Shown: piece by piece, positions 34,219 through 47,220 of the stretch
Layout of the letters: each line of letters begins with the position of its first letter
How positions within the stretch are numbered: position 1 is the first letter of the stretch
Source of the DNA: Siphonodentalium dalli
Taxonomy: Eukaryota > Mollusca > Scaphopoda > Gadilida > Siphonodentaliidae
NCBI GenBank assembly: GCA_032622095.1
Contig: CP136061.1
Span: forward strand, 129,594,754-129,658,753
Length of the DNA: 64,000 nucleotides
Direction: 5' to 3'
The notes under the pieces: generated by a model
What the model was told of the DNA's origin: nothing
The model's input: the letters and a program-made list of their open reading frames with translations, nothing else
Database searches by the model: none
Program-made: the position numbers and the translations under genes

Positions 34219-34851
34219 ATGTCATCAGTTGCAGGCATCGACATGAAAGGGGGACTTTTTGGTTTCCTCATAGATTCAGCGTTTACGTTCAGTGATCAGG
34301 ATATTTCACAATCGCATGGGAAAATAACCAGGTCGTGTGTCTCAACAAATCTCGAGTACCTTGCCTCAATTCGAGCGAACGCCACAGATGATTTCAATGT
34401 GAATGGCACGGATGTCGACCTTGATGACTATGATTCCTACCAAGCTCAACTGAGGGGTCACAATGTCAGCAGTTCCATTCTGTTTTCTGTGGGGTGTGAT
34501 GCAGCGACAGATTCGAAAGACAAGAAAGGAATCAAGCGAGCATGTGCCGAAGCCGTTCTGTCCCCAAATAAGAGACCGGTAGTGAACAGTTTAAGGAACA
34601 AATCAAAAGAATATTGCGTTTTCTGCAAACACAGTAAAAAGCCAGTACGGTTGTACAAAAGTCACCTGGTAAAAGACGACAATGATGTAGTTACCTGTCC
34701 CATTCTCCGACGGTACAAGTGCCCTCTATGTGGTGTTTCTGGTGACAAAGCTCACACGATCAAGTATTGTCCATCATACGACGGGATATCCATGAGCGTT
34801 GCCGTAGCCAGGAGAAGAAAGTTCGACAGCAAGAGAGTCAGATCTTCATAA
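34219..34851 (+). CDS. nanos: Nanos-family RNA-binding protein, copy 5
   Basis: Full-length with all zinc ligands. It belongs to the Ser115/Lys118 group (with 8, 10 and 11) but keeps Leu170. Its private change is Ala143 to Val in the first finger, a conservative position between ligands. Normal TATA box at 34110 and hairpin at 34943. Confidence 0.93.
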   Translation: MSSVAGIDMKGGLFGFLIDSAFTFSDQDISQSHGKITRSCVSTNLEYLASIRANATDDFNVNGTDVDLDDYDSYQAQLRGHNVSSSILFSVGCDAATDSKDKKGIKRACAEAVLSPNKRPVVNSLRNKSKEYCVFCKHSKKPVRLYKSHLVKDDNDVVTCPILRRYKCPLCGVSGDKAHTIKYCPSYDGISMSVAVARRRKFDSKRVRSS

Positions 34852-37211
34852 GCTGCAAGCCAGATTAGCACACGCTATGTGTCTAAATGCCCGTTTTGTT
34901 TAAATATTATTCAATTGTTATATATGCCTTTAATTTATGTTGGTGCGCATGGAAATTTGAAACATGCGCACAATTTGTATTGTATAAATAAACAATTTGT
35001 AATGAATTATATGCAAAGAAGCTTTTACATATTAGGCAATAAACTTATGTATAACAAATATCCTTTTCGTATCTATATATAAACAAATGGGCGGTCTCTT
35101 GGTGCTTGCATTTTTTGTACCTCGTTCCTGTCGTGTCGTGTAGATATTTCTGAAATTGTAGCTGTCTGATGTCAAAATCTAGTGATTATTGTGCGAATGG
35201 GTGGTTTCGCCTACTTGTCTATTAATGTCTTGTTCTTTGAACACACAGAAAGAAATCGCATGCAACAATTCCAATCCCGCTTTCTATAAGCCATATATCA
35301 GTCCATCGTCAAAGCTTCATTGGAAGACTCGCGTAGCAGGGTTGGGAGTACAAATGGCCTACTGAAGCATAACAGTACGATGATAAAACAAAATCGTTTC
35401 ATGCAAGACTTGTGGTGATCGCTGGTCGGAGAAGGCCGGCGCTTCAGATCGAATTTTTTTTTTTGTACAAATTTCCCAATGTATCCATTTTGTGATCACT
35501 ATTTTAACTATAACTCTAAATCCGTGTCTTTGGTTCAGTTCAAGATACAAACCACAATGAACTGTCAGGTTTAAATGAGGTAGTAATCAACGATTTCTGG
35601 CCATTTTCACAATTTTGAGTGGTTACTGTACTACAACATTCTGCTGCACCACGGTCATTGACAAACAGCACACAATAGACAGAAATGGACTAAGCATTCA
35701 ACTGTCTGTACTTTGACTGGACTGTCCCATCATAAATTGAATTATCTCCCTTGGACTGTCCATGCAATGCACCAATTTTTAACCATTGTTTGGCCGAAAG
35801 TAGCCGTCTTCGGTCCCATAGTTAACCATGACAGAGTGAGTGTCAGTCTATGGTCACCTTGTGAGCAGATATAGAACCTAGATAGATGTAAGATGATATA
35901 AAAACTAAAGAAAAATTATCGTATCAATTTTGAAATTTTGTTTTGGAACTACAGAAGACTGTTTTGAAGGGAGATAAATCAAGCTCTTTTCCGGTGTATT
36001 ACCACATAGAGCTGATCCACACCATGCAGATACGAAACACATACTTCGTAAGTCAAACATCATCCTATTTTGTGAACTATGGTACCTTTATAAAATAATT
36101 AAACCATTAAAACAGTACTCACATTAATAACAAATGTCAAACTGACAGTTACAGCCCTTATATGCTTAAAATCCTATTTTTCAGCCCTCCTACAAACCCA
36201 TGAAATCGTGTATGGATACTTGAACTAAAACGCATAATATTGTCGATGACAGTGTTGTCGTGCAACAAAGTGCTTATGTAGCCTAAATTGTTTATTTCAG
36301 ATGGTTGGAACTAATATTTTGCCTCAATTTCGGTATGTTTGTTCTGTCAGTCACATGCCCCTCGTTTCGAATTTACAAAACACCATATTTCCACCACGTT
36401 GTTTGGCGATATTTGACCAATTTAAGCCCAGAAGCGAACAATGGCAAAGCGAATGGCAGCAAATGATCATACCATCGCCCGTTAGAACTATGCTGGCGTT
36501 AACCTATATGGGAATCAGAAATAAACCCATCACAGTGGTTGGCTCTCAAGGCCTTTTCCTTCAGAAATAATGCACCGGTCAAGCAGCCGTCAGAAGAGTT
36601 ATAAATGCGGATTATATAGTTTCCCTACACACACTCAAGAAGCGCAGCTCTAATGATTGAGTTACAGTTAACCATGCATATGGCAATATAAAGTATAACC
36701 TTATATACGTCGAACGTCTGCGCGTGCCAGGGAATACCCAAAACAAATGTGTGTCATAAATCTAACTCAGAACCGAAAGCAGTCAGTTTAATTTTTCAGT
36801 AATATATTGATACGCTTAACAACTTATGCATCTATACAATTCGCTTGTTTAGTTGACATTATACTCAATTTTACACCGCGCACAGTGAACCGAGTTATAC
36901 TCCAAATTCACGGAGCAAGTGGGAAGCGCCGATGCATGTTGTGATACGAATTTGAATGCAACGCAAAGTAAACACTTCGTTGCCACTCGAAAACTGTGTT
37001 GTAGTACTCGAAAGATCGCCGAGCCAATCAAATAGCGTTGATTAGGCCGAACAGAGGCCACTACGTTCTTGTAAAAACACCCCCTTCCAGACCCCGTGCA
37101 AGTATATAAATCCAGATTGGTTTCATATCAAACCATATCTTTCGTTCACTGTCGCTCGATCGTTCTAAATCAAAACCATTTCAGTCGAACATTATAGAAA
37201 TTGCCATCATT

Positions 37212-37844
37212 ATGTCATCAGTTGCAGGCATCGACATGAAAGGGGGACTTTTTGGTTTCCTCATAGATTCAGCGTTTACGTTCAGTGATCAGGATATTTC
37301 ACAATCGCATGGGAAAATAACCAGGTCGTGTGTCTCAACAAATCTCGAGTACCTTGCTTCAATTCGAGCGAACGCCACAGTTGATTTCAATGTGAATGGC
37401 ACGGATGTCGACCTTGATGACTACGATTCCTACCAAGCTCAACTGAGGGGTCACAATGTCAGCAGTTCCATTCTGTTTTCTGTGGGGTGTGATGCAGCGA
37501 CAGATTCGAAAGACAAGAAAGGAATCAAGCGAGCATGTGCCGAAGCCGTTCTGACCCCAAATATGAGACCGGTAGTGAACAGTTTAAGGAACAAATCAAA
37601 AGAATATTGCGTTTTCTGCAAACACAGTAAAAAGCCAGCACGGTTGTACAAAAGTCACCTGGTAAAAGACGACAATGATGTAGTTACCTGTCCCATTCTC
37701 CGACGGTACAAGTGCCCTCTATGTGGTGTTTCTGGTGACAAAGCTCACACGATCAAGTATTGTCCATCATACGACGGGATATCCATGAGCGTTGCCGTAG
37801 CCAGGAGAAGAAAGTTCGACAGCAAGAGAGTCAGATCTTCATAA
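37212..37844 (+). CDS. nanos: Nanos-family RNA-binding protein, copy 6
   Basis: Full-length, all ligands present, Val57/Thr115/Met118 group. Its protein equals that of copy 2, two array cycles of other types away, a sign of exchange between non-adjacent units. Hairpin stem intact at 37936. Confidence 0.93.
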   Translation: MSSVAGIDMKGGLFGFLIDSAFTFSDQDISQSHGKITRSCVSTNLEYLASIRANATVDFNVNGTDVDLDDYDSYQAQLRGHNVSSSILFSVGCDAATDSKDKKGIKRACAEAVLTPNMRPVVNSLRNKSKEYCVFCKHSKKPARLYKSHLVKDDNDVVTCPILRRYKCPLCGVSGDKAHTIKYCPSYDGISMSVAVARRRKFDSKRVRSS

Positions 37845-38215
37845 GCTGCAAGCCAGATTAGCACACGCTATGTGTCTAAATGCCCGTTTTGTTTAAATAT
37901 TATTCAATTGTTATATATGCCTTTAATTTATGTCGGTGCGCATGGAAATTTGAAACATGCGCACAATTTGTATTGTATAAATAAACAATTTGTAATGAAT
38001 TATATGCAAAGAAGCTTTTACATATTAGGCAATAAACTTATGTATAAAAAATATCCTTTTCGTATCTATATATAAACAAATGGGCGGTCTCTTGGTGCTT
38101 GCATTTTTTGTACCTCGTTCCTGTCGTGTCGTGTAGATATTTCTGAAATTGTAGCTGTCTGATGTAAAAATCTAGTGATTATTGTGCGAATGGGTGGTTT
38201 CGCCTACTTGTCTAA

Positions 38216-39227
38216 GGCCAAACTTTTTTATTTTTCTGCTTTACGGATTTTTTTAACCTTGTTTTGGTAAGGTGGGTCGGAAAAAAAATAAAAATAAAAA
38301 TGCTTGAATCAATTTTTTGTTTTGGACATTCGCTAAGGTGGTAACTGTGTCTTTATAATTCTCTGTCAGTCATTTATTGAGAAAACTTTTTGGATGTATA
38401 TCACAAAATTCAAATCCAGTACTATTTGAAACATAGCTCAGATTATTGAATAATATTGAAAAAATCCAGAAATAAAGGGTTTGTTTTTGTTCAACACTTT
38501 AATTATTGAATAAATGGACTCCCCCATTCAGTTATAATGTATACATTGAAAAAGTCCATTATTCATCTGGATGGATGTCATGGAAAAATAAGTAGCCGAC
38601 AGATAATATATATGCAGAAGGATTCCTATTAGTTGGTGGGAAATGTTCAGATAATAAGTTTAGAACTTGTTGAACTTATTATCTGAACATTTCCTAAGGA
38701 ATCTACTTGTCTGGTCAATGAGTATTTAGTATAGAGAGGGTTAATACACACATGGGAATGGTGAGATTAGTGGTAGTGATAAAAAGTGAATGTGTAACTT
38801 GAGCAAACCCACATACTCATTAGTTTGTCATTCCTATCTAAGAAACCTTGTGGACTGTTATTGGTCTTCAGTCATAAAGATCACCATAAATTCCCAGGAA
38901 TACAAAATGTACATGTATTCTAAAGGCCATTTAAAGTTTTAAAGAGATGTCAAGATTTATAGAAAGCATACAGGTATCTTGGTGGTCCACACATAAACTC
39001 ATCTTGGATGTAGTTAAAAGTAATTAAAGCCAGAGATATCTATAGTTGGTGTGTCCTATGCATCTTTAATCAGTGAAATGTGGTTAGATAATTTGTTACT
39101 GATAAGCAGAAACAGCTGTCGGCTGTGAAAATAAAAATAAAAATTATATTTGATTTTTATTTCCTTGTCGGGCCACAGAAAACAGGGTCGGCGGATCCGT
39201 AAAGCAGTAAAATAAAAATGTTTGGCC
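38216..39227. mobile_element. Nonautonomous PIF/Harbinger-like DNA transposon in unit 7
   Basis: 1012 bp present only in this unit. The ends are inverted repeats of 33 bp with two mismatches, beginning GGCCAAAC (left 38216-38248, right 39195-39227, both running inward to CTGCTTTACGGAT). It is flanked by TAA on both sides (38213-38215 and 39228-39230), and one TAA occurs at the empty site TCTAATGTC in other units. A 3-bp TWA duplication is the Harbinger hallmark. No transposase frame is present. The centre holds a perfect 22-bp inverted repeat (38639-38660 and 38673-38694). Confidence 0.75.
38639..38694. repeat. Perfect 22-bp hairpin inside the Harbinger-like element
   Basis: The arms starting GGAAATGTTCAGATAATAAG and its inverse complement are separated by a 12-nt loop. 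A further GATTCC / GGAATC pair lies outside the main stem. Confidence 0.85.
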
Positions 39228-41229
39228 TAATGTCTTGTTCTTTGAACACACAGAAAGAAATCGCATGCAACAATTCCAATCCCGCTTTCTATAAGCCATA
39301 TATCAGTCCATCGTCAAAGCTTCATTGGAAGACTCGCGTAGCAGGGTTGCGAGTACAAATGCCCTACTGAAGCATAACAGTACGATGATAAAACAAAATC
39401 GTTTCATGCAAGACTTGTGGTGATCGCTGGTCGGAGAAGGCCGGCGCTTCAGATCGAATTTTTTGGGTTTTTTTTTTGTTTTGTACAAATTTACCAATGT
39501 ATCCATTTTGTGATCACTATTTTAACTATAACTCTAAATCCGTGTCTTTGGTTCAGTTCAAGATACAAACCACAATGAAATGTCAGGTTTAAATGAGGTA
39601 GTAATCAACGATTTCTGGCCATTTTCACAATTTTGAGTGGTTACTGTTCTACAACATTCTGCTGCACCACGGTCATTGACAAACAGCACACAATAGACAG
39701 AAATGGACTAAGCATTCAACTGTCTGTACTTTTACTGGACTGTCACATCATAAATTGAATTATCTCCCTTGGACTGTCCATGCAATGCACCAATTTTTAA
39801 CCATTGTTTGGCCGAAAGTAGCCGTCTTCGGTCCCATAGTTAACCATGACAGAGCGAGTGTCAGTCTATGGTCACATTGTGAGCAGATATAGAACCTAGA
39901 TAGATGTAAGATGATATAAAAACGAAAGAAAAATTATCGTATCAATTTTGAAATTTTGTTTTGGAACTGCAGAAGACTGTTTTGAAGGGAGATAAATCAA
40001 GCTCTTTTCCGGTGTATTACCACATAGAGCTGGTCCACACCATGCAGATACGAAACACATACTTCGTAAGTCAAACATCATCCTATTTTGTGAACTATGG
40101 TACCTTTATAAAATAATTAAACCATTAAAACAGTACTCACATTAATAACAAATGTCAAACTGACAGTTACAGCCCTTATATGCTTAAAATCCTATTTTTC
40201 AGCCCTCCTACAAACCCATGAAATCGTGTATGGATACTTGAAATAAAACGCATAATATTGTCGATGACAGTGTTGTCGTGCAACAACGTGCTTATGTAGC
40301 CTAAATTGTTTATTTCAGATGGTTGGAACTAATATTTTGCCTCAATTTCGGTATGTTTGTTCTGTCAGTCACATGCCCCTCGTTTCGAATTTACAAAACA
40401 CCATATTTCCACCACGTTGTTTGGCGATATTTGACCAATTTAAGCCCAGAAGCGAACAATGGCAAAGCGAATGGCAGCAAATGATCATACCATCGCCCGT
40501 TAGAACTATGCTGGCGTTAACCTATATGGGAATCAGAAATAAACCCACCACAGTGGTTGGCTCTCAAGGCCTTTTCCTTCAGAAATAATGCACCGGTCAA
40601 GCAGCCGTCAGAAGAGTTATAAATGCGGATTCTATAGTTTCCCTACACACACTCAAGAAGCGCAGCTCTAATGATTGAGTTACAGTTAACCATGCATATG
40701 GCAATATAAAGTATAACCTTATATACGTCGAACGTCTGCGCGTGCCAGGGAATTCCCAAAACAAATGTGTGTCATAAATCTAACTCAGAACCGAAAGCAG
40801 TCAGTTTAATTTTTCAGTAATATATTGATACGCTTAACAACTTATGCATCTATACAATTCGCTTGTTTAGTTGATATTATACTCAATTTTACACCGCGCA
40901 CAGTGAACCGAGTTATACTCCAAATTCACGGAGCAAGTGGGAAGCGCCGATGCATGTTGTGATACGAATTTGAATGCAACGCAAAGTAAACACTTCGTTG
41001 CCACTCGAAAACTGTGTTGTAGTACTCGAAAGATCGCCGAGCCAATCAAATAGCGTTGATTAGTCCGAACAGAGGCCACTACGTTCTTGTAAAAACACCC
41101 CCTTCCAGACCCCGTGCAAGTATATAAATCCAGATTGGTTTCATATCAAACCATATCTTTCGTTCACTGTCGCTCGATCGTTCTAAATCAAAACCATTTC
41201 AGTCGAACATTATAGAAATTGCCATCATT

Positions 41230-41862
41230 ATGTCATCAGTTGCAGGCATCGACATGAAAGGGGGACTTTTTGGTTTCCTCATAGATTTAGCGTTTACGTT
41301 CAGTGATCAGGATATTTCACAATCGCATGGGAAAATAACCAGGTCGTGTGTCTCAACAAATCTCGAGTACCTTGCTTCAATTCGAGCGAACGCCACAGTT
41401 GATTTCAATGTGAATGGCACGGATGTCGACCTTGATGACTACGATTCCTACCAAGCTCAACTGAGGGGTCACAATGTCAGCAGTTCCATTCTGTTTTCTG
41501 TGGGGTGTGATGCAGCGACAGATTCGAAAGACAAGAAAGGAATCAAGCGAGCATGTGCCGAAGCCGTTCTGACCCCAAATATGAGACCGGTAGTAAACAG
41601 TTTAAGGAACAAATCAAAAGAATATTGCGTTTTCTGCAAACACAGTAAAAAGCCAGCACGGTTGTACAAAAGTCACCTGGTAAAAGACGACAATGATGTA
41701 GTTACCTGTCCCATTCTCCGACGGTACAAGTGCCCTCTATGTGGTGTTTCTGGTGACAAAGCTCACACGGTCAAGTATTGTCCATCATACGACGGGATAT
41801 CCATGAGCGTTGCCGTAGCCAGGAGAAGAAAGTTCGACAGCAAGAGAGTCAGATCTTCATAA
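41230..41862 (+). CDS. nanos: Nanos-family RNA-binding protein, copy 7
   Basis: Full-length, all ligands present. It belongs to the Val57/Thr115/Met118 group with two private changes, Ser20 to Leu and Ile181 to Val, the latter within the second finger but conservative. The Harbinger-like element lies ~2 kb upstream in the same unit and does not touch the promoter. Confidence 0.92.
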   Translation: MSSVAGIDMKGGLFGFLIDLAFTFSDQDISQSHGKITRSCVSTNLEYLASIRANATVDFNVNGTDVDLDDYDSYQAQLRGHNVSSSILFSVGCDAATDSKDKKGIKRACAEAVLTPNMRPVVNSLRNKSKEYCVFCKHSKKPARLYKSHLVKDDNDVVTCPILRRYKCPLCGVSGDKAHTVKYCPSYDGISMSVAVARRRKFDSKRVRSS

Positions 41863-44218
41863 GCTGCAAGCCAGATTAGCACACGCTATGTGTCTAAATG
41901 CCCGTTTTGTTTAAATATTATTCAATTGTTATATATGCCTTTAATTTATGTTGGTGCGCATGGAAATTTGAAACATGCGCACAATTTGTATTGTATAAAT
42001 AAACAATTTGTAATGAATTATATGCAAAGAAGCTTTTACATATTAGGCAATAAACTTATGTATAAAAAATATCCTTTTCGTATCTATATATAAACAAATG
42101 GGCGGTCTCTTGGTGCTTGCATTTTTTGTACCTCGTTCCTGTCGTGTCGTGTAGATATTTCTGAAATTGTAGCTGTCTAATGTCAAAATCTAGTGATTAT
42201 TGTGCGAAAGGGTGGTTTCGCCTACTGGTCTAATGTCTTGTTCTTTGAACACACAGAAAGAAATCGCATGCAACAATTCCAATCCCGCTTTCTATAAGCC
42301 ATATATCAGTCCATCGTCAAAGCTTCATTGGAAGACTCGCGTAGCAGGGTTGCGAGTACAAATGCCCTACTGAAGCATAACAGTACGATGATAAAACAAA
42401 ATCGTTTCATGCAAGACTTGTGGTGATCGCTGGTCGGAGAAGGCCGGCGCTTCAGATCGATTTTTTTTTTTTTGTACAAATTTCCCAATGTATCCATTTT
42501 GTGATCACTATTTTAACTATAACTCTAAATCCGTGTCTTTGGTTCAGTTCAAGATACAAACCACAATGAACTGTCAGGTTTAAATGAGGTAGTAATCAAC
42601 GATTTCTGGCCATTTTCACAATTTTGAGTGGTTACTGTTCTACAACATTCTGCTGCACCACGGTCATTGACAAACAGCACACAATAGACAGAAATGGACT
42701 AAGCATTCAACTGTCTGTACTTTGACTGGACTGTCACATCATAAATTGAATTATCTCCCTTGGACTGTCCATGCAATGCACCAATTTTTAACCATTGTTT
42801 GGCCGAAAGTAGCCGTCTTCGGTCCCATAGTTAACCATGACAGAGTGAGTGTCAGTCTATGGTCACCTTGTGAGCAGATATAGAACCTAGATAGATGTAA
42901 GATGATATAAAAACGAAAGAAAAATTATCGTATCAATTTTGAAATTTTGTTTTGGAACTGCAGAAGACTGTTTTGAAGGGAGATAAATCAAGCTCTTTTC
43001 CGGTGTATTACCACATAGAGCTGGTCCACACCATGCAGATACGAAACACATACTTCGTAAGTCAAACATCATCCTATTTTGTGAACTATGGTACCTTTAT
43101 AAAATAATTAAACCATTAAAACAGTACTCACATTAATAACAAATGTCAAACTGACAGTTACAGCCCTTATATGCTTAAAATCCTATTTTTCAGCCCTCCT
43201 ACAAACCCATGAAATCGTGTATGGATACTTGAACTAAAACGCATAATAATGTCGATGACAGTGTTGTCGTGCAACAACGTGCTTATGTAGCCTAAATTGT
43301 TTATTTCAGATGGTTGGAACTAATATTTTGCCTCAATTTCGGTATGTTTGTTCTGTCAGTCACATGCCCCTCGTTTCGAATTTACAAAACACCATATTTC
43401 CACCACGTTTTTGGCCATATTTGACCAATTTAAGCCCAGAAGCGAACAATGGCAAAGCGAATGGCAGAAAATTATCATACCATCGCCCGTTAGAACTATG
43501 CTGGCGTTAACCTATATGGGAATCAGAAATAAACCCATCACAGTGGTTGGCTCTCAAGGCCTTTTCCTTCAGAAATAATGCACCGGTCAAGCAGCCGTCA
43601 GAAGAGTTATAAATGCGGATTCTATAGTTTCCCTACACACACTCAAGAAGCGCAGCTCTAATGATTGAGTTACAGTTAACCATGCATATGGCAATATAAA
43701 GTATAACCTTATATACGTCGAACGTCTGCGCGTGCCAGGGAATTCCCAAAACAAATGTGTGTCATAAATCTAACTCAGAACCGAAAGCAGTCAGTTTAAT
43801 TTTTCAGTAATATATTGATACGCTTAACAACTTATGCATCTATACAATTCGCTTGTTTAGTTGACATTATACTCAATTTTACACCGCGCACAGTGAACCG
43901 AGTTATACTCCAAATTCACGGAGCAAGTGGGAAGCGCCGATGCATGTTGTGATACGAATTTGAATGCAACGCAAAGTAAACACTTCGTTGCCACTCGAAA
44001 ACTGTGTTGTAGTACTCGAAAGATCGCCGAGCCAATCAAATAGCGTTGATTAGGCCGAACAGAGGCCACTACGTTCTTGTAAAAACACCCCCTTCGGACC
44101 CCGTGCAAGTATATAAATCCAGATTGGTTTCATATCAAACCATATCTTTCGTTCACTGTCGCTCGATCGTTCTAAATCAAAACCATTTCAGTCGAACATT
44201 ATAGAAATTGCCATCATT

Positions 44219-44851
44219 ATGTCATCAGTTGCAGGCATCGACATGAAAGGGGGACTTTTTGGTTTCCTCATAGATTCAGCGTTTACGTTCAGTGATCAGG
44301 ATATTTCACAATCGCATGGGAAAATAACCAGGTCGTGTGTCTCAACAAATCTCGAGTACCTTGCCTCAATTCGAGCGAACGCCACAGATGATTTCAATGT
44401 GAATGGCACGGATGTCGACCTTGATGACTATGATTCCTACCAAGCTCAACTGAGGGGTCACAATGTCAGCAGTTCCATTCTGTTTTCTGTGGGGTGTGAT
44501 GCAGCGACAGATTCGAAAGACAAGAAAGGAATCAAGCGAGCATGTGCCGAAGCCGTTCTGTCCCCAAATAAGAGACCGGTAGTGAACAGTTTAAGGAACA
44601 AATCAAAAGAATATTGCGTTTTCTGCAAACACAGTAAAAAGCCAGCACGGTTGTACAAAAGTCACCTGGTAAAAGACGACAATGATGTAGTTACCTGTCC
44701 CATTCTCCGACGGTACAAGTGCCCTATATGTGGTGTTTCTGGTGACAAAGCTCACACGATCAAGTATTGTCCATCATACGACGGGATATCCATGAGCGTT
44801 GCCGTAGCCAGGAGAAGAAAGTTCGACAGCAAGAGAGTCAGATCTTCATAA
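44219..44851 (+). CDS. nanos: Nanos-family RNA-binding protein, copy 8
   Basis: Full-length, all ligands present, Ser115 group with Leu170 to Ile between the first two ligands of finger 2 (CPICG, as in several animal Nanos proteins). Copies 10 and 11 share it. A 3-base shorter upstream segment (CCTTCGGACC in place of CCTTCCAGACC) is also shared by 8, 10 and 11, defining a subfamily in promoter and gene together. Confidence 0.93.
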   Translation: MSSVAGIDMKGGLFGFLIDSAFTFSDQDISQSHGKITRSCVSTNLEYLASIRANATDDFNVNGTDVDLDDYDSYQAQLRGHNVSSSILFSVGCDAATDSKDKKGIKRACAEAVLSPNKRPVVNSLRNKSKEYCVFCKHSKKPARLYKSHLVKDDNDVVTCPILRRYKCPICGVSGDKAHTIKYCPSYDGISMSVAVARRRKFDSKRVRSS

Positions 44852-47220
44852 GCTGCAAGCCAGATTAGCACACGCTATGTGTCTAAATGCCCGTTTTGTT
44901 TAAATATTATTCAATTGTTATATATGCCTTTAATTTATGTTGGTGCGCATGGAAATTTGAAACATGCGCACAATTTGTATTGTATAAATAAACAATTTGT
45001 AATGAATTATATGCAAAGAAGCTTTTACATATTAGGCAATAAACTTATGTATAAAAATATCCTTTTCGTATCTATATATAAACAAATGGGCGGTCTCTTG
45101 TTGCTTGCATTTTTTGTACCTCGTTCCTGTCGTGTCGTGTAGATATTTCTGAAATTGTAGCTGTCTAATGTCAAAATCTAGTGATTATTGTGCGAATGGG
45201 TGGTTTCGCCTACTGGTCTAATGTCTTGTTCTTTGAACACACAGAAAGAAATCGCATGCAACAATTCCAATCCCGCTTTCTATAAGCCATATATCAGTCC
45301 ATCGTCAAAGCTTCATTGGAAGACTCGCGTAGCAGGGTTGCGAGTACAAATGCCCTACTGAAGCATAACAGTACGATGATAAAACAAAATCGTTTCATGC
45401 AAGACTTGTGGTGATCGCTGGTCGGAGAAGGCCGGCGCTTCAGATCGAATTTTTTTGGTTTTTTTTTTGTTTTGTATAAATTTACCAATGTATCCATTTT
45501 GTGATCACTATTTTAACTATAACTCTAAATCCGTGTCTTTGGTTCAGTTCAAGATACAAACCACAATGAAATGTCAGGTTTAAATGAGGTAGTAATCAAC
45601 GATTTCTGGCCATTTTCACAATTTTGAGTGGTTACTGTTCTACAACATTCTGCTGCACCACGGTCATTGACAAACAGCACACAATAGACAGAAATGGACT
45701 AAGCATTCAACTGTCTGTACTTTTACTGGACTGTCACATCATAAATTGAATTATCTCCCTTGGACTGTCCATGCAATGCACCAATTTTTAACCATTGTTT
45801 GGCCGAAAGTAGCCGTCTTCGGTCCCATAGTTAACCACGACAGAGCGAGTGTCAGTCTATGGTCACATTGTGAGCAGATATAGAACCTAGATAGATGTAA
45901 GATGATATAAAAACGAAAGAAAAATTATCGTATCAATTTTGAAATTTTGTTTTGGAACTGCAGAAGACTGTTTTGAAGGGAGATAAATCAAGCTCTTTTC
46001 CGGTGTATTACCACATAGAGCTGGTCCACACCATGCAGATACGAAACACATACTTCGTAAGTCAAACATCATCCTATTTTGTGAACTATGGTACCTTTAT
46101 AAAATAATTAAACCATTAAAACAGTACTCACATTAATAACAAATGTCAAACTGACAGTTACAGCCCTTATATGCTTAAAATCCTATTTTTCAGCCCTCCT
46201 ACAAACCCATGAAATCGTGTATGGATACTTGAAATAAAACGCATAATATTGTCGATGACAGTGTTGTCGTGCAACAACGTGCTTATGTAGCCTAAATTGT
46301 TTATTTCAGATGGTTGGAACTAATATTTTGCCTCAATTTCGGTATGTTTGTTCTGTCAGTCACATGCCCCTCGTTTCGAATTTACAAAACACCATATTTC
46401 CACCACGTTGTTTGGCGATATTTTACCAATTTAAGCCCAGAAGCGAACAATGGCAAAGCGAATGGCAGCAAATGATCATACCATCGCCCGTTAGAACTAT
46501 GCTGGCGTTAACCTATATGGGAATCAGAAATAAACCCACCACAGTGGTTGGCTCTCAAGGCCTTTTCCTTCAGAAATAATGCACCGGTCAAGCAGCCGTC
46601 AGAAGAGTTATAAATGCGGATTCTATAGTTTCCCTACACACACTCAAGAAGCGCAGCTCTAATGATTGAGTTACAGTTAACCATGCATATGGCAATATAA
46701 AGTATAACCTTATATACGTCGAACGTCTGCGCGTGCCAGGGAATACCCAAAACAAATGTGTGTCATAAATCTAACTCAGAACCGAAAGCAGTCAGTTTAA
46801 TTTTTCAGTAATATATTGATACGCTTAACAACTTATGCATCTATACAATTCGCTTGTTTAGTTGACATTATACTCAATTTTACACCGCGCACAGTGAACC
46901 GAGTTATACTCCAAATTCACGGAGCAAGTGGGAAGCGCCGATGCATGTTGTGATACGAATTTGAATGCAACGCAAAGTAAACACTTCGTTGCCACTCGAA
47001 AACTGTGTTGTAGTACTCGAAAGATCGCCGAGCCAATCAAATAGCGTTGATTAGGCCGAACAGAGGCCACTACGTTCTTGTAAAAACACCCCCTTCCAGA
47101 CCCCGTGCAAGTATATAAATCCAGATTGGTTTCATATCAAACCATATCTTTCGTTCACTGTCGCTCGATCGTTCTAAATCAAAACCATTTCAGTCGAACA
47201 TTATAGAAATTGCCATCATT

